Program-made: the position numbers and the translations under genes | Shown: in pieces, positions 26,015-33,449 of the stretch | Position numbering within the stretch: position 1 is the first letter of the stretch | Layout: every line of letters begins with the position of its first letter | From: Streptomyces sp. ACA25 | GTDB taxonomy: Bacteria > Actinomycetota > Actinomycetes > Streptomycetales > Streptomycetaceae | Assembly (NCBI RefSeq): GCF_028200735.1 | Contig: NZ_JAQKPV010000014.1 | Span: forward strand, 89,251-153,250 | Length of the DNA: 64,000 nt | Direction: 5' to 3' | Notes under the pieces: model-generated | What the model was told of the DNA's origin: nothing | What the model saw: the letters and a program-made list of their open reading frames with translations, nothing else | The model's database searches: none

Positions 26015-27015
26015 CCAGCTTGGAAGTCCGCAACCTCACCAAGGACTTCACCCTGCGCTCCGGGCTTCGGCACTCCACCCTGCGGGCGGTGGACCAGGTC
26101 TCCTTCACCCTGCGGCCCGGCCGGACCGTGGCCCTGGTCGGCGAGTCCGGCTCCGGCAAGTCCACGGTGGCCCGCATGATCGCCCGGCTGGAGAAGCCCA
26201 CCGCAGGCCGGATCACCGCCACCGGGCCCGACGGCCGCCCGGTGGAGAAGCGGAAATACCGCGACCACGTGCAGATGGTGTTCCAGGACCCGTTCGGCTC
26301 GCTCAACCCCTTCCACACCATTGAGCACCACTTGGCCCGGCCGCTGCGGCTGCACGGCCGCGCCAAGGGCCGGGAGGACACCCGGCAGCGGGTCGAGGAG
26401 CTTCTGGAGCGGGTGAACCTCGGCCCGGCCCGCAGCATCGCCGGGCGCCGTCCGCACGAGCTCTCCGGCGGCCAGCGCCAGCGAGTGGCCATCGCCCGCG
26501 CCCTGGCGCCCGGCGCCCAGGTCGTCATCGCGGACGAGCCGGTGTCCATGCTCGACGTCTCCATCCGGCTCGGTGTCCTCAACCTCCTCGCCCGGCTCCA
26601 GCGGGAGGACCACCTCGCCGTCCTCTACATCACTCACGACCTGGCCACCGCCCGGCACTTCTCCGACGACATCCTGGTGATGTACCGCGGGCGGGTGGTC
26701 GAACGCGGCCCCGCCGACCGGGTCATCCTCGACCCGCAGCACCCCTACACACAGCTGCTCGCCTCCGCAGCGCCCGACCCCGAGGCCCGCAACCGCACCC
26801 GGGAGATGGCCGGAGCCACGTACGAGCCGGCCGGTACCGGGACCGTGCCGCACGCCGACGGGGGCTGCAACTTCCGCGACAGGTGTCCCTCAGCGATGGA
26901 CCTCTGCGCCCGGATGCCGCAGGATCATGCGGTGGCCTACGACCATGAAGCCAAGTGCTGGCTCCACGCCGGGGAAGCCCGGCACCAGGATCCGGCCGGG
27001 AAGACGCACCCCTGA
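26011..27015 (+). CDS. ABC importer ATPase (DppF-like)
   Basis: Second ATP-hydrolysing subunit (334 aa), forming a heterodimer with the ATPase half of the fused protein. Motifs: Walker A GESGSGKST, Q-loop MVFQDPFGSLNP, signature LSGGQRQRV, Walker B VVIADEPVSMLD, H-loop ITHDL. The C-terminal Cys-containing oligopeptide/dipeptide extension is present (GGCNFRDRCPSAMDLCARMP), which in several family members binds a 4Fe-4S cluster. ATG 26011 overlaps the previous stop. The GH36 gene follows 55 bases later. Confidence 0.94.
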   Translation: MTSLEVRNLTKDFTLRSGLRHSTLRAVDQVSFTLRPGRTVALVGESGSGKSTVARMIARLEKPTAGRITATGPDGRPVEKRKYRDHVQMVFQDPFGSLNPFHTIEHHLARPLRLHGRAKGREDTRQRVEELLERVNLGPARSIAGRRPHELSGGQRQRVAIARALAPGAQVVIADEPVSMLDVSIRLGVLNLLARLQREDHLAVLYITHDLATARHFSDDILVMYRGRVVERGPADRVILDPQHPYTQLLASAAPDPEARNRTREMAGATYEPAGTGTVPHADGGCNFRDRCPSAMDLCARMPQDHAVAYDHEAKCWLHAGEARHQDPAGKTHP

Positions 27016-27070
27016 CCCGGGCCGGCCACCCCGGGGACGTCCTCGACCCCCACCTCGCGAGGAGAACCCG

Positions 27071-29200
27071 ATGCAACGCTCCGTCCTGACCTGGTCCGGC
27101 AGTGACATCACCCTGCACTTCGCCCTGGCGGGGGATCAGCCCGTCAGCCTGCTGTCCGTCCGCCCGGACGGCACCGGAGCCCCGGTGCCGTCCGCCGGCC
27201 TGGACGGGGCACCGCTGGTGGAGGTGCTGGCCCTCGGGCATGGCCGCTTCCCCGGTAGCCACCGGTACGCCGACACCATGATCGGGGCGCGCCTGCGCCA
27301 CACCGGCCACACCATGTCCCGGCCGGCCGGCAGCACAGGTCCCGAGCTGCGCATCGTCCAGACCGACCCGGTGAGCGGACTGGTCGTCACCAGTGTTTTC
27401 CAGGCCGCGGACGGCGTACCCGCCGTCCGCACCTGGAGCGAGCTGACGGTGGAGTCGGAGCGGACCATACGCCTGCAGGCCGTCACCTCCCTCGTCACCG
27501 GGGCGTTCGTCACCGACGCGGGCCGCCCGCTGGAGGAACTGGAGCTGGTGCACGGCGACTCCGACCGGGGTGCCGGAGGCCGCTGGCACCGCACCCCGCT
27601 CCGGGAGGCCGGACTGGTCGCGAGGGACCCGGCTCCACCCCAGCACGCCCCCCGCAGCCGCTTCGCCCTGACCTCGCGCAGTTCCTGGTCCACCGGTGAA
27701 CATCTCCCCACCGGCGCTGTGCTGTCCCGGGACGGATCATGGGCGGTGTCCTGGCAGATCGAGCACAACGGAGCCTGGCACTGGGAGCTGGGAGAGCGGA
27801 AGCAGGGCGCCTACCTGGCGCTGCTCGGCCCCACCGACACCGAGCACCAGTGGAGCGAAGCCGTCAGCGCCGGGCGCGGCTTCACCACCGTGCCGGTGTC
27901 CCTGGCGGTCTGCCGGGGCGGGGCGGACGAGGCGTTCGGCGCCCTCACCCGGCAGCGCCGCGCGTTGCGCGCCGGACGTTCCAGAAGCCTCCCGGTGATC
28001 TTCACACACTGCGTGAACACCATCCCGGGCGATCCGACAACGGCGGAACTGCTCCCGCTCATCGACGCCGCGGCCGAGGCCGGCGCTGACTACTTCTGCG
28101 TGGACGCCGGCTGGTACGACGAGGACGGCCGCTGGTGGGACAGCCTGGGGGAGTGGCAGCCGTCGGAAAGCCGCTTCCCCGGCGGTCTCGCCGAGATCCT
28201 CGAGCGCATCCGGGACCGGGGGATGGTCCCTGGCGTCGGGCTCGAACCCGAGGTGGTGGGCGTCCGCTCAGCACTCGCCGACCGGCTTCCCGACGAGGCG
28301 TTCTTCCAGCGCGACGGTGTCCGGGTGGTGGAACACGGCCGCTACCACCTCGACCTGCGGCACCCGCGGGCCCGTAGCCACCTCAACGACGTGGTCGACC
28401 GCCTGATGTCCGACTTCGGGGTCGGCTACCTCAAGCTCGACCACCCCATCATGCCGGGCCCGGGGACCGACCTGAACGGAGCCGCGCCGGGTGCCGGCCT
28501 GCTGGGCCACAACCGGGCGCACCTGGCGTGGCTCGACACACTCCTGAGCCGCTGCCCCGATCTGCTCCTGGAGAACTGCGCCGCCGGCGCGATGCGCATG
28601 GACTACGCCATGCTTTCGCGGCTCCACCTCCAGGCCATCTCCAGCGGCCGGAACCCGCTGCTCCACGCGCCGGCAGCAGCTGCGGCACCCGCCTCGGTGC
28701 TGCCCGAACAGGCCGGGAACCGGTCGTGCCCCCAACCGGACATGACGGCCGAGGAAGCCGCCTTCACGCTGGCCACCGGCATCCTGGGACGGCTGCACCT
28801 CTCCGGCCCACTGGACCGCGTGACGCCCCTTCAGTCCACGCTCGTACGGGAGGCCGTGACGCTGCACAAGCGGCTGCGCCCCTTCATATCGGGCTCGCTC
28901 CCCTTCTGGCCGCTGGGCCTCACCGGAACCGCCGGCCCCTGGGTGGCGACCGGGCTGCGGTCACCGGAGCCACCGGGTGACAGCTGGCTGACACTCTGGC
29001 GCGGCCCCGGCGCCCCCGCCTCGCTGGAACTTCCCGTTCCGCACCTGAAGGGCGAGGACATCGTGCCGGAGGCGGTGTTCCCGGCCGGCGCTGCCGACTG
29101 GGACCTGAAATGGGACGCGGCACAGGGGGCCCTTCGCGTCTCCGCCCCGGTGGGCGGCAGCGGGGCCGCCGCCCGTGTCATCCACCTCCGCCACTCCTGA
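27071..29200 (+). CDS. GH36-family glycosidase, divergent type
   Basis: A 709-aa alpha-galactosidase-like enzyme without a signal peptide, so it would act on imported sugars. The barrel shows the GH36 order: YFCVDAGWYDEDGRWW, then FPGGLAEILERIRDRGMVPG, LEPEVV, nucleophile D457 in GYLKLDHP, and acid/base D511 in CAAGAMRMD. Canonical enzymes have KWD and CSSGGGR, so the Trp before the nucleophile and the Ser-Gly-rich loop have changed; the gene at 31081 keeps both. This hints at a different aglycone or linkage. It is the last gene of the transporter operon. ATG 27071 has GAGGAGA upstream. Alpha-galactosidase is the first guess; other alpha-glycosidase activities are possible. Confidence 0.82.
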   Translation: MQRSVLTWSGSDITLHFALAGDQPVSLLSVRPDGTGAPVPSAGLDGAPLVEVLALGHGRFPGSHRYADTMIGARLRHTGHTMSRPAGSTGPELRIVQTDPVSGLVVTSVFQAADGVPAVRTWSELTVESERTIRLQAVTSLVTGAFVTDAGRPLEELELVHGDSDRGAGGRWHRTPLREAGLVARDPAPPQHAPRSRFALTSRSSWSTGEHLPTGAVLSRDGSWAVSWQIEHNGAWHWELGERKQGAYLALLGPTDTEHQWSEAVSAGRGFTTVPVSLAVCRGGADEAFGALTRQRRALRAGRSRSLPVIFTHCVNTIPGDPTTAELLPLIDAAAEAGADYFCVDAGWYDEDGRWWDSLGEWQPSESRFPGGLAEILERIRDRGMVPGVGLEPEVVGVRSALADRLPDEAFFQRDGVRVVEHGRYHLDLRHPRARSHLNDVVDRLMSDFGVGYLKLDHPIMPGPGTDLNGAAPGAGLLGHNRAHLAWLDTLLSRCPDLLLENCAAGAMRMDYAMLSRLHLQAISSGRNPLLHAPAAAAAPASVLPEQAGNRSCPQPDMTAEEAAFTLATGILGRLHLSGPLDRVTPLQSTLVREAVTLHKRLRPFISGSLPFWPLGLTGTAGPWVATGLRSPEPPGDSWLTLWRGPGAPASLELPVPHLKGEDIVPEAVFPAGAADWDLKWDAAQGALRVSAPVGGSGAAARVIHLRHS

Positions 29201-29517
29201 CCGGCCGCGCCCCGCTGTCCTGAACGGCTGCCCAACCCCGCTTCCGGGCGGGCCGGAAGCGCCTCAAGGCGACGAGAAGCTGAGGGGGCACACCGGTGCG
29301 GATCCCGGGGGCTGCCCGTGGGCCCGGCCAGGCCTGCTTTCCGTGGATCATCAGCTGACCGGGGGGCCGCGCAGCGGGACGGTCACCCGCAGCGCGTCCG
29401 GTCCGCCGGGTATGGGTGGGTCCGGGCGGTATCGGCGTGGCGGGTGGCAGCGGCCCGGCCCGGGGACCAGTCTGGCGAACGGGGGAACCGAGCAACCACC
29501 GGACGAGAGGGTTCATC
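29201..29517. other. Intergenic region before the aldehyde dehydrogenase
   Basis: It contains the hairpin at 29239-29261. I see no gene and no convincing promoter. GAGAGG close to 29510 serves as the ribosome site for the dehydrogenase. Confidence 0.5.
29239..29261 (+). terminator. Hairpin after the transporter-GH36 operon
   Basis: A 9-bp stem (CGCTTCCGG with its complement) and a 5-base loop, 38 bases after the stop. Confidence 0.55.
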
Positions 29518-30987
29518 ATGGCCGCCGATACTCCTGCTCCCTACACCGGATTCGACCGCATGCTGATCGGCGGGGAATGGCAGGCGGGCAGCTCCGGGAA
29601 GGTCCACACCGACTCCGACCCCTACACCGGGGAGGCGCTCACCGAGATCACGCTGGCCGACGCCTCCGATGTCGACCGGGCCTACCGTGCGGCCAGGGAC
29701 GCGCAGCGCGACTGGGCCGCGAAACCGGCCGCCGAGCGCGCCGCCGTGCTCAACCGGGCGGCCGCGATCATGGCGGACCGGGAGTCGGAGATCTCCGACT
29801 GGCTGAGCAGAGAAGCCGGCGCGGTGAAACCACGGATCGCGATGGAGACGGGGATCTGCCAGGCCATCACGCTCCGGTCGGCCTCCCGCACCTTTCTGGA
29901 GATGCGCACGGTGCCCTCGGACACGCCGGGCAAGGAGAACCGCGTGTACCGGAAGCCGGCCGGGGTGGTGGGCGTGATCAGCCCCTGGAACTTCCCCCTG
30001 TTCCTGTCCAACCGTTCCGTCGCACCCGCTCTGGCCGTCGGCAACGCGGTGGTCCTGAAGCCGGCCGAGGACACCCCGGTGACCGGCGGGCTGATGCTGG
30101 CGAAGATCTACGAGGAAGCCGGTCTGCCGCCCGGGGTGCTGAATGTGCTGATCGGCAAGGGCCGCGAGATCGGGGACCCGCTCGTGGAACACGACATCCC
30201 CCGGGTGATCTCCTTCACCGGGTCCACCGCGGTGGGCAAGGGCATCTCGGCGAAAGCCGGACTCAAGACGCTCGCGCTGGAGCTCGGCGGCAACGGCCCG
30301 CTCGTGGTGCTGGACGACGCCGACCTGGAACGGGCCGTGCCGACGGCCGTGTTCGGCAGCTACTTCCATCAGGGCCAGGTCTGCATGGCGACGAACCGCG
30401 TGATCGTGGACGGTTCGCTGCACGACGAGTTCGTCGAGCGGTTCGTCGCGCAGGCGCGCGGACTGCGTGCCGGCGACCCGCGGGACGAGAAGACGCAGCT
30501 GGGCCCGGTCATCAACGACAAGCAGCGGGACGCCGTACAGGAGAAGGTCTCCCGGGCTGTGGAGCAGGGCGGACGCCTGCTGCTCTCCGGGGACCCCGAG
30601 GGGCCCGCCGGGCGGGTGCTGCCGCCGCACGTCCTCACCGGCGGTCAGGACATCGCCACCGCCGCCGAGGAGGTCTTCGGCCCGGTCGCCACCATTATCC
30701 GGGCCGAGGATGAGGAGGACGCGCTGCGGCTGGCCAACGACACCGAGTACGGCCTGTCCAGCGGTGTGTTCACCCGTGACCTCGAACGCGGGGTGCGGTT
30801 CGCCCAGCGCGTCGAGGCAGGCATGACGCACGTCAACGACACCACGGTCCACGACGACGTGAACGCCGCGTTCGGCGGGGAGAAGGCATCCGGGCTGGGA
30901 CGCTTCGGCGGCCACTGGGTCTTCGACGAGTTCACCACCGAACACTGGATCAGCGTGCAGCCGGCCCCGCGTGAGCTCCCCATGTGA
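29518..30987 (+). CDS. Aldehyde dehydrogenase (NAD(P)+), aromatic-aldehyde type
   Basis: A 489-aa ALDH-superfamily enzyme oxidising an aldehyde to the acid. Motifs: SPWNFPLFLSNRSVAPALA, KPAEDTPVTGG, ISFTGSTAVGKG (cofactor), the catalytic Glu in LELGGNGP, and the nucleophilic Cys in GQVCMATNR. HVNDTTVHDDVNAAFGG near the C-terminus is typical of benzaldehyde/vanillin dehydrogenases, so an aromatic aldehyde such as a lignin fragment is likely, though not proved. ATG 29518 has GAGAGG upstream and gives the family's N-terminus. It is monocistronic between two glycosidase blocks and shares a terminator region with the convergent GH36 gene. Confidence 0.9.
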   Translation: MAADTPAPYTGFDRMLIGGEWQAGSSGKVHTDSDPYTGEALTEITLADASDVDRAYRAARDAQRDWAAKPAAERAAVLNRAAAIMADRESEISDWLSREAGAVKPRIAMETGICQAITLRSASRTFLEMRTVPSDTPGKENRVYRKPAGVVGVISPWNFPLFLSNRSVAPALAVGNAVVLKPAEDTPVTGGLMLAKIYEEAGLPPGVLNVLIGKGREIGDPLVEHDIPRVISFTGSTAVGKGISAKAGLKTLALELGGNGPLVVLDDADLERAVPTAVFGSYFHQGQVCMATNRVIVDGSLHDEFVERFVAQARGLRAGDPRDEKTQLGPVINDKQRDAVQEKVSRAVEQGGRLLLSGDPEGPAGRVLPPHVLTGGQDIATAAEEVFGPVATIIRAEDEEDALRLANDTEYGLSSGVFTRDLERGVRFAQRVEAGMTHVNDTTVHDDVNAAFGGEKASGLGRFGGHWVFDEFTTEHWISVQPAPRELPM

Positions 30988-31034
30988 GAGGCGGGGCTTC
31001 CGGAGAAGCGCCCGGGCGGAACCGGTGGTCCGGT

Positions 31035-31070
31035 CCCGTGCCGGGCCGTGGCAGCCCCGGCCGGCACGGG
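31035..31070. terminator. Bidirectional terminator between the dehydrogenase and GH36
   Basis: Perfect 10-base arms CCCGTGCCGG (31035-31044) and CCGGCACGGG (31061-31070) with a 16-base loop, lying between two convergent stops. Confidence 0.6.
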
Positions 31071-31080
31071 GGGCGGTGGT

Positions 31081-33297
31081 TCACCGCAGGCGGGTGGCGC
31101 GGATCAGTACCAGGCGCTCCGGGAAGAGCACCGGGGCCTGCAGCCCGGCGCCGGACAGCACACGGCCGGGCAGCCGCACACCCTGTGTCGTCCACCAGGG
31201 AAGATCGATGCCCCAGCGGCTCGCGTTGCCGTCCGGGATGTCGCCGGGCGCCTGCGGCCGGACCCGGTACGCCGCGTCCGGGGCCAGTCCTGGAAGCCGG
31301 ACCGGACCGGGCGGGTACAGCTCGGAGGTGGCGTGCGCCACCAGGGCGTAGAGCGCTTCGGAGCGGTCGGCGGCCACGACGCCGTGCAGACGGAAGGCCG
31401 GGTCGGGGTGGTCGGCGTGCACCGCGGTACCGGTGTGCAGCAGGCCGCGCAGCTCCTTGTAGAGGGCCACCCATGCGGCGAGCCGCTCCCGGTCCCCGGG
31501 GTCCGCGGCGGTCAGGTCCCACTCGATGCCGAAGTGTCCGAAGAGCGCGGTGCCGGCCCGGAAGTCGAGGGAGTGCCGGCGGTCGGTGGTGTGGGCGGTG
31601 CCCGAGCCGACGTGGGTGCCCATGAGCTCGAGGGGGATCAGCAGGTTGGTCCAGCGCTGGATCTGCTGGCGTTCCAGGGCGTCCATGCAGTCCGAGGCCC
31701 ATACCCGGTCGGTGCGTTCCAGGATGCCGAGGTCCACCCGTCCGCCGCCGGAGGAGCAGGACTCGATCTCCAGCGAGGGGTGGCGGGCTCGCAGTTCGTC
31801 GAGCAACCGGTACGTCGCGTGCGTCTGTGCGTGGACGCCGGCCGCGCCGGTCGGCCGGTGTCCGGCCTCCACCAGGTCGCGGTTGTGGTCCCACTTCAGG
31901 TAGGAGATCGGGTAGGTGCTCAGCAACTCGTCCAGGCGCTCCAGGAGGTGGGCGAAGACTTCCGGGCGGGCGAGATCGAGCACCTGCTGGTGGCGGGCGG
32001 CGCCCGGGATCCGCCCGCCTGCGGCCATGATCCAGTCCGGGTGGGCACGGGCCAGGTCGGAGTCCTCATTGATCATCTCGGGCTCGACCCAGAGACCGAA
32101 CTGCATACCCAGTCCGGTGACATGGTCGGTCAGGGGGCGCAGCCCGTCCGGCCACACCTCGTCGGACACGTACCAGTCGCCCAGGGCCCGGCGGTCGTCG
32201 CGGCGGGCCCCGAACCAGCCGTCGTCGAGCACGAACCGCTCCGCGCCGACCGCCGCCGCGGCGTCCGCCAGTGCGCGCAGCCGGGTCAGGTCGTGGTCGA
32301 AGTAGACGGCCTCCCAGGTGTTGACGACGACGGGGCGGGGGGTTGCCGGGTGATGCGGACGGCTGCGCAGTTGCTCGTGGAAGCGGGCCGAGACGCCGTC
32401 GAGCCCGGTGCCATGGGCGCCGTACTGCCACGGTGAGCGGTAGGTCCCGCCCTTGGCGAGCCGTACTTCACCGGAGAGCAGCAACTCGCCGGATCCGAGC
32501 AGTGACACGGAGTGGAAGGTGCGCTCGGCGAAGGTGCGGAGGTTGCCGGACCAGGCGGTGTGCACGGCCCACACCTCGCCGGAGCGGTTGCCGAAGCCGG
32601 GAGTGCCGGCCGTCAGCAGATAGGCGCTGTCGTAACCGGTTCGGCCGGTGCGGTTCTCCCGCATCCGCAGGCCGTGCGTGAAGGCGGTGCGCTGCGGGCT
32701 GCGCTCGCGCAGGTGGTGGCCGGTGAAGTCGAGCAGTTCGGTGGCCGCGGCCGGGACCGGAAGGGTCAGGTGCAGGGCGTCCACGGTGAACGTGGTGGAC
32801 CGCAGGTTGGTCAACGCGGCCTGCTGGCGGACCAGCCCGGCCGGGGTCAGCTCGACGGTCAGCTCCAGGCCCAGCCCGGCGGCCTCGTCCCGGGCGAGCA
32901 CCGTGAGGGAGCCACCGCTGTCCGCCGGTTCCCATCCTGAGGCCGGTGGTGCGTCGGGGGAGCCGGAGGCGGGGGAGAGGGCGGCCTCGTGCACCCGGAA
33001 AGCCGTGGAGAAGTCCGCTCCCGAGCGGTTGCCGACGAGCCCGGGGGTGCCCAGCCAGCCCGCGGACTGTTCCGGCAGCACCGCCACCTGCACCGGTCCG
33101 TCGACCGAGAAGCCGATGGGCTGCGGCTGCTGCGCCCTCCGCAGATCGGCGAGCTCGTCGGGGCGCAGTGGGCCGAGGTCGGCGCCCCAGTGCAGAACCC
33201 GCGGCAGGGTGCGGCCGGACAGGTCGAGCACGAGGCTCACGCCCGCGGCACGCAGGTGCGTCAGGTCGTCGTCGAGGGCGAGGGGGAGTGTGCGCAC
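31081..33297 (-). CDS. GH36 alpha-galactosidase
   Basis: Cytoplasmic 738-aa enzyme removing alpha-1,6-galactose from oligosaccharides such as melibiose, raffinose or galactosylated manno-oligomers. It has the N-terminal beta-sandwich and barrel of classic GH36: VVNTWEAVYFDHD, RFVLDDGWFGARRDD, LGDWYVSDEVWPDGL, GLWVEPEMINEDSDL, nucleophile D470 in YLKWDHNRD, and acid/base D522 in SCSSGGGRVD. GTG 33297 has AAGGA 12 bases upstream. It runs opposite to the beta-mannosidase from a shared 152-bp intergenic region, which fits co-control. No signal peptide, so the substrate must be imported first. Confidence 0.95.
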   Translation of the reverse strand: MRTLPLALDDDLTHLRAAGVSLVLDLSGRTLPRVLHWGADLGPLRPDELADLRRAQQPQPIGFSVDGPVQVAVLPEQSAGWLGTPGLVGNRSGADFSTAFRVHEAALSPASGSPDAPPASGWEPADSGGSLTVLARDEAAGLGLELTVELTPAGLVRQQAALTNLRSTTFTVDALHLTLPVPAAATELLDFTGHHLRERSPQRTAFTHGLRMRENRTGRTGYDSAYLLTAGTPGFGNRSGEVWAVHTAWSGNLRTFAERTFHSVSLLGSGELLLSGEVRLAKGGTYRSPWQYGAHGTGLDGVSARFHEQLRSRPHHPATPRPVVVNTWEAVYFDHDLTRLRALADAAAAVGAERFVLDDGWFGARRDDRRALGDWYVSDEVWPDGLRPLTDHVTGLGMQFGLWVEPEMINEDSDLARAHPDWIMAAGGRIPGAARHQQVLDLARPEVFAHLLERLDELLSTYPISYLKWDHNRDLVEAGHRPTGAAGVHAQTHATYRLLDELRARHPSLEIESCSSGGGRVDLGILERTDRVWASDCMDALERQQIQRWTNLLIPLELMGTHVGSGTAHTTDRRHSLDFRAGTALFGHFGIEWDLTAADPGDRERLAAWVALYKELRGLLHTGTAVHADHPDPAFRLHGVVAADRSEALYALVAHATSELYPPGPVRLPGLAPDAAYRVRPQAPGDIPDGNASRWGIDLPWWTTQGVRLPGRVLSGAGLQAPVLFPERLVLIRATRLR

Positions 33298-33376
33298 GTT
33301 CGTTGCGTGTCCTTCCTGTCCGCCGGCCTGCCCGGAGCGGCGCGGTCGTGCACCGGGGCGGGAGCCGGAAGGTACG

Positions 33377-33405
33377 TTGACTTACTTAATTCACTGGCGT
33401 AAGAA
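33377..33405 (+). promoter_or_regulatory. Promoter and putative operator of the beta-mannosidase operon
   Basis: TTGACT (33377-33382), a 17-base spacer and TAAGAA (33400-33405). The spacer carries CTTACTTAATTC. 22 of 31 aligned bases match the transporter promoter at 21229, far more than two promoters would share by chance in this GC-rich DNA. The AT-rich patch is the only one in the divergent region, so it may also serve the alpha-galactosidase. Confidence 0.65.
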
Positions 33406-33449
33406 TCTGACGATACCTGGTCGCCTGCTGCTTGAGGAGTGTTCCGACG

